From: Tyzzerella sp. An114
Lineage (GTDB): Bacteria > Bacillota > Clostridia > Lachnospirales > Anaerotignaceae
Direction of reading: 5' to 3'
NCBI RefSeq assembly: GCF_002161055.1
Contig: NZ_NFLT01000001.1
Location: 248,001-312,000, forward strand
Length of the DNA: 64,000 bases
Made by a program: the position numbers and the translations under genes. Of the stretch, positions 53,177-61,187 are shown in pieces. The notes below the pieces were generated by a model. That model made no database searches. It saw only the letters and a program-made list of their open reading frames with translations, and was not told the origin of the DNA. How positions within the stretch are numbered: the first letter of the stretch is position 1; the number at the start of each line of letters is the position of its first letter.

Positions 53177-53293
53177 AAAGAACCCTCCTAACCCGTGTAG
53201 TAAAACTTTATAACATTGTCATTTAGTCATTGCAAATAAATACAAAAATTTATTCAAACTAAAACATTATACCATATAAATATGTATTAAAAA

Positions 53294-53710
53294 TTAATCT
53301 CTTTTAATTTCTCCAACTGTCTGAACAAGTTCAACAAGTATTCCGTGAGAATATCTTGGTCTTAAGAAGTTTACAATAATATCACTTGTTCCTTCAACAG
53401 GAGCTTTTTCAAGCATTTCAAATCCTCTATCAATAAGTTCTTTACTGCAAGCTTCAATATCATCTACTTCAAAAGCGATGTGAGCAATACCACCTTTACC
53501 ATTATTGAATTTTGTAAGAACTCCTTCTTTAGGTATAATGAATTCTATTGGGCTTTCTTTTTCGCCGTATTTTGTGAAAATAAGGTCAGCATGATAAGCA
53601 TTAACAAATCCTTTATAATCAACTTCAAGACCAAACATATCAATTAAATCTTGTGCATAAGATAATTCTGGTAAAACAATTCCAACATGGTGCATTCTCA
53701 TAGGTTTCAT
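53294..53710 (-). CDS. VOC-fold protein, methylmalonyl-CoA epimerase-like
   Basis: 138 residues with two paired beta-alpha-beta-beta-beta units. Likely metal ligands are His8 in MHHVGIV, the His in GGIAHIAFEVDDIEA and the Glu in GILVELVQ. The GGIAHIAFEVDDI segment is very close to methylmalonyl-CoA epimerases, and the length fits. GGAGG before the ATG at 53710 fixes the start. It sits between pct and the lactate permease, 31 bp after pct. No methylmalonyl-CoA mutase is in the window, so an epimerase acting on another 2-substituted acyl-CoA, such as lactoyl-CoA, is an open possibility. Confidence 0.82.
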   Translation of the reverse strand: MKPMRMHHVGIVLPELSYAQDLIDMFGLEVDYKGFVNAYHADLIFTKYGEKESPIEFIIPKEGVLTKFNNGKGGIAHIAFEVDDIEACSKELIDRGFEMLEKAPVEGTSDIIVNFLRPRYSHGILVELVQTVGEIKRD

Positions 53711-53741
53711 AATATCATCCTCCATTTAATTAATCAAATTT

Positions 53742-55292
53742 TTATTTTATACCCATAATTTCATCTTTAAATATTCTCTCATCCATAACCCTTAAATCAC
53801 CTATAATAGGTTTAAAATCCATAAGGTCAATAATTTGTGTTTGTACATCTATTCCCGGTGCAACCTCTGTAAGATGAACACCGTCTTCTTTAAGTTCAAA
53901 AACAGCTCTTTCAGTTATATACATAACAGTCTGTCCTTTTTTGTTAGCATAGTTTCCGCTGAAAGTAATCTGTTCAACATCTTTTATAAATTTCTTTTCT
54001 CGTCCTTCCTGAAGTATCTCAACTTTTCCATCACCGGATTTTATTTTTAATCCTCCAGCAGTGAAAGTACCACAGAATATAACTTTCTTTGAATTTTGTG
54101 TTATATTTATAAATCCGCCACATCCGGCAATTCTTGGACCGAAACGGCTTACATTTATATTTCCTTTTTCATCACATTGAGCAAGTCCAAGGTATGCTAT
54201 ATCAAGTCCGCCTCCGTCATAGAAGTCAAACTGATAAGGTTGGTCAAGAAGACAATCAGGATTTAATGAAGAACCAAATCTAAGCCCACCCTGAGGTATT
54301 CCTCCAACAGGCCCAGACTCTACGGTAAGAGTCATATAATCTCCAATTCCTTCTTCAGCAGCAACCTTAGCAACATATTCAGGAGCACCAATTCCAAGGT
54401 TTACAGCACTTCCCTCTGTAAGTTCCATAGCTCCTCGTCTGCCTATGATTTTCTTTGCATCTAATTTTACAGGTTTAACATTATCTCCTGTTTCCTCTCT
54501 TATCTCACCTGTAAGAGCCGGATTATAATCACAGTCAAAACTCTGTTGATGGTCTATTGGGTCAGCCACAACAACGGCTGATACACATATACCTGGTATT
54601 TTTACAAGTTTAGGGTCAAGTGTTCCTGCTTTAACAACCTTTTCAACCTGTACAATAACAGTTCCACCTCTATTGCTTACAGCTTGTGCAACAGATGTAC
54701 CTTCAAGAGGAGTTATCTCTCTTTCAAAACTTATATTTCCACATTCATCAGCATATGTAGCTCTTATAAAAGCAATATCTATTGGATAAGCCTTATAAAA
54801 AATCTGTTCTGTTCCTTCTATCTCAATTATTTTTGATAAATCGTCTTTTGTAATGCTGTTAAGTTTTCCCCCGCCATTTCTAGGGTCAACGAATGTTTCA
54901 AGTCCTACCGTTGTTATTGTTCCAATTTTATTTCCTGCCAAGTCTCTAAACATATGAAGGAGAGTTCCCTGAGGAATGTTATATCCTTCAATTTTGTTAT
55001 CAAGGGCAAGCTGTGCAAGTTTTGGAGCTGTGTTCCAATGTCCTGCAATGGCTCTTTTTAAAAGTCCCTCATGAGCAAGATGGTCAGCTCCTCTGCCGTC
55101 TCTATTTCCCTGAGATGCAGCATATATAAGAGTAAGATTTTTAGGAGAACCTGTTTCAATAAATCTTTCTTCCAGTGCTTTACAAAGTGCTTCCGCATTA
55201 CAAGAGGCAACAAATCCACTTGTCGTAATAACGTCACCGTCCTTTACCAAATCGGCCGCTTGACGGGCAGTTAATATTTTTACTTTTTTCAA
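53742..55292 (-). CDS. pct: Propionate (acetate/lactate) CoA-transferase
   Basis: 516 residues, the fused alpha-beta class I CoA-transferase. The start KKVKILTARQAADLVKDGD, SQGNRDGRGADHLAHEGLLKR, DPRNGGGK, and FGPRIAGCGGFINITQN are nearly as in C. propionicum Pct, as I recall it. The catalytic glutamate is Glu325 in LTVESGPVGG. It exchanges CoA between propionyl-/acetyl-CoA and lactate or other short acids. I choose the TTG start at 55292, 7 nt after GAGGAG, which gives the family's N-terminus; the frame is open seven codons further. It is the first gene of pct-VOC-permease, with a long leader. Confidence 0.93.
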   Translation of the reverse strand: MKKVKILTARQAADLVKDGDVITTSGFVASCNAEALCKALEERFIETGSPKNLTLIYAASQGNRDGRGADHLAHEGLLKRAIAGHWNTAPKLAQLALDNKIEGYNIPQGTLLHMFRDLAGNKIGTITTVGLETFVDPRNGGGKLNSITKDDLSKIIEIEGTEQIFYKAYPIDIAFIRATYADECGNISFEREITPLEGTSVAQAVSNRGGTVIVQVEKVVKAGTLDPKLVKIPGICVSAVVVADPIDHQQSFDCDYNPALTGEIREETGDNVKPVKLDAKKIIGRRGAMELTEGSAVNLGIGAPEYVAKVAAEEGIGDYMTLTVESGPVGGIPQGGLRFGSSLNPDCLLDQPYQFDFYDGGGLDIAYLGLAQCDEKGNINVSRFGPRIAGCGGFINITQNSKKVIFCGTFTAGGLKIKSGDGKVEILQEGREKKFIKDVEQITFSGNYANKKGQTVMYITERAVFELKEDGVHLTEVAPGIDVQTQIIDLMDFKPIIGDLRVMDERIFKDEIMGIK

Positions 55293-55508
55293 ATGAATAC
55301 TCCTCCTCTGCAAAAATTTTATGACAGCTACGGCGGTAAATGGTTAGTTAGGGTTTAGGAATCTTATTGTAATATTATGTTTTATGATGTAAATTTTTAA
55401 AATGTTTTTTATTACTGTAAGAGTTAAATAAGTCGTCAGTTTTATTATTTTTATTGTGTTAAAAACTAAATACTTTTTTCCTTGGTTTGTTTGCCGTAGC
55501 TGTTTTAC
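55293..55508 (-). promoter_or_regulatory. Structured 5' leader of the pct operon (candidate cis-regulatory RNA)
   Basis: On the minus strand ACAGCTACGGC (55493-55503) and GCCGTAGCTGT (55324-55334) are perfect 11-bp inverse arms, 158 nt apart. The 5' arm starts about 5 nt after the predicted transcription start, and the 3' arm ends about 20 nt before the GAGGAG ribosome site. The enclosed RNA would be very poor in G and includes a C-rich CCTAAACCCTAACTAACC tract and a small ACTG/CAGT stem. No known riboswitch core was recognised. The closing-stem layout is that of a regulatory leader; the function is inference. Confidence 0.5.
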
Positions 55509-55514
55509 ACTTTT

Positions 55515-55520
55515 ATTATA
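55515..55520 (-). promoter_or_regulatory. -10 box of the pct operon
   Basis: TATAAT on the minus strand at 55515-55520; the matching -35 (TTATTT, 17 bp upstream) is weak, which may mean an activator is needed. The start would be near 55508. Confidence 0.5.
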
Positions 55521-55651
55521 GCCTCTACACAATTTGAAATAAAATACCAGTTATTGACTGATATTGAAACAATAAATTCAATAAAAACGATAAAATTTTG
55601 TGTATATTTGTAATTATACCTGTTTTTTATACACTTTTTATATTAATTAAT

Positions 55652-55676
55652 ATTGAATTCAATTGAATTCAATTGA
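55652..55676. repeat. Palindromic TTGAATTCAA tandem repeat
   Basis: TTGAATTCAA occurs twice in tandem (55653-55662 and 55663-55672 region) followed by TTGA, forming a perfect palindrome in the pct / HTH-protein intergenic region. It shares AATTGAATT with the palindrome at 55765-55783. It is a candidate operator. Confidence 0.55.
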
Positions 55677-55737
55677 TTTTTTATATATTTTTATAACGAA
55701 AAACATTAATATAAATGAAAATCTACTTAAAATTATT

Positions 55738-55783
55738 TTGAATTACACATATATGTATGCTATAATTTTAATTGAATTAAAAT
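55738..55783 (+). promoter_or_regulatory. Promoter and overlapping palindrome of the 497-residue HTH gene
   Basis: TTGAAT (55738-55743), 17 bp, TATAAT (55761-55766) with TG one base upstream: a near-ideal promoter. A perfect 19-bp palindrome (55765-55783, ATTTTAATT-G-AATTAAAAT) overlaps the -10 end and start site, as expected for an autorepressor site. Confidence 0.7.
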
Positions 55784-55880
55784 ATAGAACCTAGTCATAT
55801 ATAAAAAAGGCTCTTGAATTGTTCAACATATTCAACTTTATGTATAGTGATATATATAAAGGATTTTAAGGAGGTTATTT

Positions 55881-57374
55881 ATGAAATATGGTGAACTTCT
55901 AAAAAAACTTATTGTTTTTACTAATACAAAAATGGCGGTACTGGCAAGAGAAACCGGTTATGATATATCATACATAAGTAAATGGTGTAATAAAGGGCTT
56001 CTTCCTACCCCTCGAACAATATCTGTTATAAACAAGAAACTTTCTAAAGTTTTTGCTAAAGAAGTGATTTCTCAAGAAAGAGAAGATGACTTTTTTTTTG
56101 ATTTTGAAGATGTTATACTTCCTGCGGACGAAACAAGTGAAGATTACTGTATACAATTTGCAGAAAATATAGAGTCAGCACTTAATTCATGTTACAGAAG
56201 TTCATCAGGAAATGATATTTCAAAAAATTCAACAAAACCTGAAAATTTTCCTTCATTAACAAAAAAACAAGTTTTGGAAAATATAATTAAAAAAATAAAT
56301 AATGTAATAGAAAACTCTACTGATGATGTTAATATACTTTGGTCTGTTGATATTTGTAAATGTCTCAAATATATAAACACTCTTGACCCTTTATTAGAAA
56401 ATCCAAATATAAAAATAAAATTTCACATTGCCCTTGATATTGATGAGTTCAATGGTAATTCCCTTTCATACATAAAAGAGATTTATATGCTTATAAATAA
56501 TAATAACAATATATATTTTAATTTTTATGACGGCAGAGAACTTAAAAACGCAAATGTTATTGCTGTAAAAAATTCATTTGCAGAATTTATATCCTATGGA
56601 AATGATGGGCATATGGACTTTGGAGTAAGTATAACAGATGAAGATGATGTAAACAAAATATATTCATTCTTTAAATACAAATTCAAATCCCAAAGTCTCC
56701 TAATTCACAGTTGTTCTTCTGAGGAATTAAGTAAAAAATCATACAGAACAGATTTTTATTCAAGAACAAAATTCAATTTCTTTATAACAACAGGATTTGA
56801 ATTTTTATTGCCTGCAAGTGTTATAGATAACATTGTTGAAACAGCTAAAGAACAAATTCCTTATGACAATATAGAAGCTATGATACGTAATCTTCAGATT
56901 ACATGGGAAGAAATATTTGAAAAACGTCAAATAACATTCTTCATTTTAAGTTCTTCCGTTTTAAAATATATAAGCAATGGAGAAATATTCTATACAGATG
57001 TTATATATAATCTCACTGTTGATGAGAGAATGGAACATCTCAAAAAGATTATAGATATATCAAAGAGAAATCCAAATATAAGATTTGCTGTGATAGATGA
57101 TGAAGCAGTATTTTCAAACAACTATTCATTATTATTATCGGTTTTTGCCAACGACAAAAAAGCTTTCCTTAAAAACCACAAAGCATACAGAACAGGAAAA
57201 GGGCCAAATCTCTATACAATAAATAATAAATATATTGTATCAAGTATAAATGAATTTGCCTCCAAAACAATTGAAAATCAAACAGTCTGTCAGGAATATA
57301 ATGCAGAGTCATTAGAAAAACTTCTTGAAGAATATGGAACAATGGTTTATAGAATGATGAATATAGGCTTATAA
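55881..57374 (+). CDS. Large HTH protein of unknown family
   Basis: 497 residues. Residues 1-60 look like a helix-turn-helix domain (AVLARETGYDISYISKWCNKGLLPTPRTISVINKKLSKVF). The rest, about 430 residues, shows no motif I know: it is mixed alpha/beta, rich in Asn, Lys, Ile and Phe, without membrane segments or a signal peptide. An acidic linker lies at about 68-85. It is divergent from the pct operon and has its own strong promoter overlapped by a palindrome, so a regulator of itself and pct is plausible, with the large part as sensor. GGAGG precedes the ATG. A terminator follows. Confidence 0.75.
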   Translation: MKYGELLKKLIVFTNTKMAVLARETGYDISYISKWCNKGLLPTPRTISVINKKLSKVFAKEVISQEREDDFFFDFEDVILPADETSEDYCIQFAENIESALNSCYRSSSGNDISKNSTKPENFPSLTKKQVLENIIKKINNVIENSTDDVNILWSVDICKCLKYINTLDPLLENPNIKIKFHIALDIDEFNGNSLSYIKEIYMLINNNNNIYFNFYDGRELKNANVIAVKNSFAEFISYGNDGHMDFGVSITDEDDVNKIYSFFKYKFKSQSLLIHSCSSEELSKKSYRTDFYSRTKFNFFITTGFEFLLPASVIDNIVETAKEQIPYDNIEAMIRNLQITWEEIFEKRQITFFILSSSVLKYISNGEIFYTDVIYNLTVDERMEHLKKIIDISKRNPNIRFAVIDDEAVFSNNYSLLLSVFANDKKAFLKNHKAYRTGKGPNLYTINNKYIVSSINEFASKTIENQTVCQEYNAESLEKLLEEYGTMVYRMMNIGL

Positions 57375-57376
57375 AA

Positions 57377-57420
57377 TAAAAAAGATATTATTCCAAACAT
57401 TAGAATAATATCTTTTTTAT
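57377..57420. terminator. Bidirectional terminator
   Basis: AAAAAGATATTATTC / GAATAATATCTTTTT arms flank a short loop between the convergent HTH-protein and M20 genes. Confidence 0.85.
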
Positions 57421-57429
57421 TTTTAAATA

Positions 57430-58842
57430 TTATACAGGGAAAACATTTTCAGGTATACCACATATATAAGGATTTTCTTTTATACTATTTTCAAATTCCT
57501 CTCTTGCCTTTTCAACAAGTTTTTCATCACATAAAAATTCAAAAGCTGTTAAAGCTATTATTTTAGAAGCAGCAACTAATCCCTTAAAAGCTATTGAAGA
57601 AAGCCCCTGTGATGTAATCTGCCATGTATGTAAAGCTGTTCCCATAGCAAAACAAGTAAGTGTAAAATGTCCCAAAGGTGCAATATGGCTTACATCTCCC
57701 GCATCTGTTGAAGCATTAAAATGAACAAACTTAGGTAAATCCGTATAAATACTTTTAGATGTTAAAATATCAGCTTCACTTTGAGATATACCCTCTTTTA
57801 CAAATCTTGAAGCAACAGATTTTATAGCCATATCATCAAAAGTATTGCAGAATTTTTCAGCATATAAAAACTCATCTTCTGTATAATCTATTGGTAATAT
57901 ATAATTCATAACATTTTCAATAACATTATTTATAACACTGTTTGTTATAATGTCAGCATAAGAATTTACAGTTCTTTCACTTACTTCTGTTCCTGTCATA
58001 AGAGCAGCACCTTTTGCAATATTATCAACACGCTCTGTTATAGATAACACCATATCCATTTTAGGAGCTCTAACAGTGTATAAAACCTCTGCATTTTCCT
58101 GAACTATATTAGGAGACATTCCTCCAGCATTAGTTATAGCATAGTGTATTTTGGCCTCTGTTGGTATATGTTCACGAAGGAAATTTGAACCTACATTCAT
58201 AAGCTCCACAGCATCAAGAGCACTTCTTCCAAGTTCAGGAGCAGCGGCAGCATGGGAAGCCTTGCCCTTAAAACTATAATACTTTCCATTATGAGCATAA
58301 CAGCCAGAAGGAGTTATAGTAGTTATACACTCAGGGTGCCAAGCTAAAACTATATCCATTCCACCAAAAACTCCTTCTCTAACCATGAATGTTTTACCAG
58401 AGCCATTCTCCTCAGCAGGACATCCAAAAAAGTATATTGTACCCTTCAAATCACCCTTTTCAACAGCATATTTAAGGGCACAAGCAGCCATAAGAGCAGC
58501 CACACCAAGTATATTATGACCACAGCCATGACCTGAATTTTTACCCTCCAAAGGAGAGTAACAAAAAGTATCTCTCTTTTGACTTAAACCTTCAAGAGCG
58601 TCATACTCTCCCAATATTGCAATATAAGGCTTACCCTCTCCAAATTTACCACTAAAAGCAGTAGGTATTTTTCCTATTCCTCTTTCAACTTCAAAACCTT
58701 CATCTTCCAATAAATTTGCAAAAATTTCAGCTGATTTATATTCCTCATATCTACATTCAGCCAAATCCCATATATCTTTACTTACATCAAAAAATTTCTT
58801 TTTATATTTTTCTATATAATCTATTATTTCATATGAAAACAC
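57430..58842 (-). CDS. M20 family amidohydrolase (AbgB-like)
   Basis: About 470 residues. A dinuclear zinc amidohydrolase: GHGCGHNILGVAALMA near residue 110, FFGCPAEENGSGKTFM with the catalytic Glu, DIVLAWHPECITTITPSG, and the lid domain with GKASHAAAAPELGRSALDAVELM. The late FNASTDAGDVSHIAP motif matches p-aminobenzoyl-glutamate hydrolase subunit B. It cleaves an amide from an acylated or aminobenzoyl amino acid or dipeptide; the substrate is unknown. I choose the GTG at 58842, 8 nt after AAGGGG. It is divergent from the GntR regulator gene. Confidence 0.88.
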   Translation of the reverse strand: MFSYEIIDYIEKYKKKFFDVSKDIWDLAECRYEEYKSAEIFANLLEDEGFEVERGIGKIPTAFSGKFGEGKPYIAILGEYDALEGLSQKRDTFCYSPLEGKNSGHGCGHNILGVAALMAACALKYAVEKGDLKGTIYFFGCPAEENGSGKTFMVREGVFGGMDIVLAWHPECITTITPSGCYAHNGKYYSFKGKASHAAAAPELGRSALDAVELMNVGSNFLREHIPTEAKIHYAITNAGGMSPNIVQENAEVLYTVRAPKMDMVLSITERVDNIAKGAALMTGTEVSERTVNSYADIITNSVINNVIENVMNYILPIDYTEDEFLYAEKFCNTFDDMAIKSVASRFVKEGISQSEADILTSKSIYTDLPKFVHFNASTDAGDVSHIAPLGHFTLTCFAMGTALHTWQITSQGLSSIAFKGLVAASKIIALTAFEFLCDEKLVEKAREEFENSIKENPYICGIPENVFPV

Positions 58843-58944
58843 AACAAATTCCCCTTTAATAAATATTATCAATAAAGTTTTATTTAATTTTAGACCATAT
58901 ATTTCAATTTGTATATAACTTTAGTAAAATATAAGTGTATAACA

Positions 58945-58973
58945 TTTACAAAACATATTTATGTTAGTATAAT
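58945..58973 (+). promoter_or_regulatory. Promoter of the GntR regulator gene
   Basis: TTTACA (58945-58950), 17 bp, TATAAT (58968-58973). Several TGTATA(T)AAC-like repeats lie between this and the divergent M20 gene, possible GntR sites. Confidence 0.65.
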
Positions 58974-59029
58974 AATTTTAAAATACAAAGTTTACCAAAT
59001 AATAATGTATAAAAAAGTGGGGAATAAAA

Positions 59030-59674
59030 ATGGAACAGCCAACATCATTACTTGAGTACGCTCTTGCTGTCATACGTGAAAATATTCTTACAGGAAAATA
59101 TGAAGCAGGAAAAAAACTTTCTACACAGGATATTGCGGAGGAATTGGGGATAAGCCGTACACCTGTAAATGCAGCAATAAATAGGCTAGTTGCCGAAGGT
59201 CTTGCAGAGGCAATTCCAAGACGAGGAACTATTGTAAGACAGCTTTCCAAAAAACAAATAAAAGACATAATAGAAGTAAGAATGTTACTTGAAACATATG
59301 CTGTAAAAAAAGCAGTTGAAAATGTCTTAAAAAATCCTGATAAACTCAAATATATGAAAGACATTCTTCATAAATTTGATGAAATAAATGACGATGATTA
59401 CAGAATGGCATCTTCTATTGAGTCTGATTTTCATAGAGCACTTGTAGAACTTTCAGACAACGAACAGCTTTTAAGACTTTACGATACAAACTGGAGTGTA
59501 GGCTCAGCTTTCTATCTTTATACAATGGCAAAAATGCCTTCATCAAAACAGAGAAAACTTTTTGACGAACATAAAACTATTGTAAGACTCTTAGAAGAAG
59601 AAAACAAAGAAGAACTTGAAAATGTTATAAAATCTCATATATCAGCTGTAAAAGATGTTCTTGATTATATTTAA
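59030..59674 (+). CDS. GntR family regulator, FadR/FCD subfamily
   Basis: 214 residues. The N-terminal winged helix (about 8-75: LEYALAVIRENILTGKYEAGKKLSTQDIAEELGISRTPVNAAINRLVAEGLAEAIPRRGTIV) is followed by an all-helical FCD effector domain (about 80-210) with the usual Asp/His metal-site spacing (DFHRALVELSDNEQLLRLY, DEHKTIVRLLEE). It probably senses a carboxylic acid or amino acid and controls the divergent M20 hydrolase and the following dipeptidase-LrgAB genes. GTGGGGA precedes the ATG. A hairpin follows. Confidence 0.92.
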   Translation: MEQPTSLLEYALAVIRENILTGKYEAGKKLSTQDIAEELGISRTPVNAAINRLVAEGLAEAIPRRGTIVRQLSKKQIKDIIEVRMLLETYAVKKAVENVLKNPDKLKYMKDILHKFDEINDDDYRMASSIESDFHRALVELSDNEQLLRLYDTNWSVGSAFYLYTMAKMPSSKQRKLFDEHKTIVRLLEEENKEELENVIKSHISAVKDVLDYI

Positions 59675-59682
59675 AATCAAAT

Positions 59683-59717
59683 AAAACAGAGGCTAAATAT
59701 TTAGTCTCTGTTTTTTA
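59683..59717 (+). terminator. Terminator of the GntR gene
   Basis: AAACAGAG-CTAAATATTTAG-CTCTGTTTTTT: two nested inverted repeats with one mismatch, then T's. Confidence 0.85.
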
Positions 59718-59740
59718 GTTGTAATTTTAATATAGATTTA

Positions 59741-59749
59741 TGATATAAT
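59741..59749 (+). promoter_or_regulatory. Extended -10 promoter of the dipeptidase gene
   Basis: TGATATAAT (-10 at 59744-59749) has no good -35 box, about 30 bp before the start codon. Confidence 0.5.
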
Positions 59750-59779
59750 TTTATTATCATGTATCTAAGAGGTGTTTTT

Positions 59780-60718
59780 GTGAAAATGACAGAAAATATA
59801 AAAATAACAGATATGCATTGTGACACCATTGTAAAATGTAAAAGAGAAAATCAAAATCTTTTTAAGAACAATATTCATATTGACTTGGAAAGAATGAAAA
59901 ACACAGTTTCAACAGAAACATTTGCTATATGGCTTGAAAAAGAATACTATTCTGATGCATATAATGAAACTTGTCGTTGTATAGATTTTTATAATGCTGA
60001 AATCAATAAAAACAGCAATATTATATCTCATGTAAATACATACAATGACATAATTAAAAACAGAAAAAACAACATAATATCTTCAATATTATCAATTGAA
60101 GGTGGTGAAGCCATAGAAGGAAGTCTTGAAAAACTTGAAGATTTTTATGAAAAAGGTGTAAGACTTATGACTTTAACATGGAACTATAAAAATCATATTG
60201 GCTGTGGGGCTTTTTATGGTGATGAAAATCTTACAGACTTCGGAAAAAATGTTGTAAAACATATGAATAAAAAAGGTATGATTGTAGATGTATCTCATCT
60301 CTGTGACAAAGGTTTTTATGATGTTTTAAGAATTTCAGATAAACCTTTTATAGCAAGTCATTCAAATTCAAGGACAATATGTAATTCAAAAAGAAATCTA
60401 ACTGATGAACAAATCATTGAGCTCAAAAATATTGGTGGTGTTATGGGTATAAACCTTTACAGTAATTTTGTTTCAGAAAAAGAACATTGTAATATTGATG
60501 ATGTTATGAGACATATAGACCATATAATAAATATTGCCGGTGATGATATTATAGGTTTCGGCTGTGACTATGACGGAATAGAAAGTGCACCAGAAGGGCT
60601 TTTGGAAGTTTCATGTATATCAAAAATTGTAACTGAAATTTATAAAAGATATGGAAAAGAAACTGCTGAAAAAATAGCCTTCAAAAATTTTGACAGAATA
60701 TTTTCGCAGATACTTTAG
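59780..60718 (+). CDS. Membrane dipeptidase family protein (peptidase M19)
   Basis: About 312 residues with the M19 zinc motif set: DMHCDTIV near the N-terminus, SIEGGEAIEG, TLTWNYKNHIGCG, VDVSHLCDKGF, IASHSNSR and GFGCDYDGIESAP. It hydrolyses dipeptides, often with a D- or unusual C-terminal residue. There is no signal peptide, so it is cytoplasmic. I choose the GTG at 59780, 6 nt after AGAGGTG; an ATG seven codons earlier precedes that site. It is downstream of the GntR gene and upstream of lrgAB. Confidence 0.9.
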   Translation: MKMTENIKITDMHCDTIVKCKRENQNLFKNNIHIDLERMKNTVSTETFAIWLEKEYYSDAYNETCRCIDFYNAEINKNSNIISHVNTYNDIIKNRKNNIISSILSIEGGEAIEGSLEKLEDFYEKGVRLMTLTWNYKNHIGCGAFYGDENLTDFGKNVVKHMNKKGMIVDVSHLCDKGFYDVLRISDKPFIASHSNSRTICNSKRNLTDEQIIELKNIGGVMGINLYSNFVSEKEHCNIDDVMRHIDHIINIAGDDIIGFGCDYDGIESAPEGLLEVSCISKIVTEIYKRYGKETAEKIAFKNFDRIFSQIL

Positions 60719-60827
60719 TATGAAAAAACGAAATTAATTAATATAATAAAAATTTTTAATAATGGAGTTAGGGGTTAGGCTTTTATCAGGAAATTAAATA
60801 AATAAATTTATATGGAGGCGAATTTTT

Positions 60828-61187
60828 ATGAATGGACTAATTCAGTTTGGCATAATAATTGGTGTTTCACTTTTTGGAACATTTCTAAACAGTATAATAC
60901 CATTACCAGTGCCGGGCAGTGTATGGGGTATGATTGTAATGTTCATACTTTTATGTGTAAAAGCAGTAAAACTTGAGCAAGTTGAAATTGCCGCCGATTT
61001 TCTTCTTTCAATAATGACAATAATGTTTGTTCCAGTAGGTGCAGGACTTATAACAAGCTATGGAGCTATAAGAGGAGAAATATTTAAAATATTCGGTGTA
61101 ATAATAATATCGACAGTAATAAGTTTCTTTATCACAGGAAAGGTTGCGCAAATTATAATGAATATACAGAAAGGTGGTAAAGATTAA
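60828..61187 (+). CDS. CidA/LrgA family membrane protein
   Basis: 119 residues, four membrane segments. IIPLPVPGSVWGMIVMFILL and the following LLSIMTIMFVPVGAGLI are the standard LrgA/CidA signature. With LrgB it forms a holin-like or pyruvate/metabolite transport complex in the cell membrane. GGAGGCG precedes the ATG; the next gene starts at the stop codon. Confidence 0.9.
   Translation: MNGLIQFGIIIGVSLFGTFLNSIIPLPVPGSVWGMIVMFILLCVKAVKLEQVEIAADFLLSIMTIMFVPVGAGLITSYGAIRGEIFKIFGVIIISTVISFFITGKVAQIIMNIQKGGKD

Noticed and set aside
55341-55358. Telomere-like GGTTAGTTAGGGTTTAGG tract
   Set aside because: Short, degenerate and inside a bacterial leader; chance resemblance only.
55324-55503. Small transposon-like element (MITE) with 11-bp ends
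   Set aside because: No clear target duplication; the arms fit the transcript start and ribosome site better as an RNA stem. Kept as the alternative in the finding.
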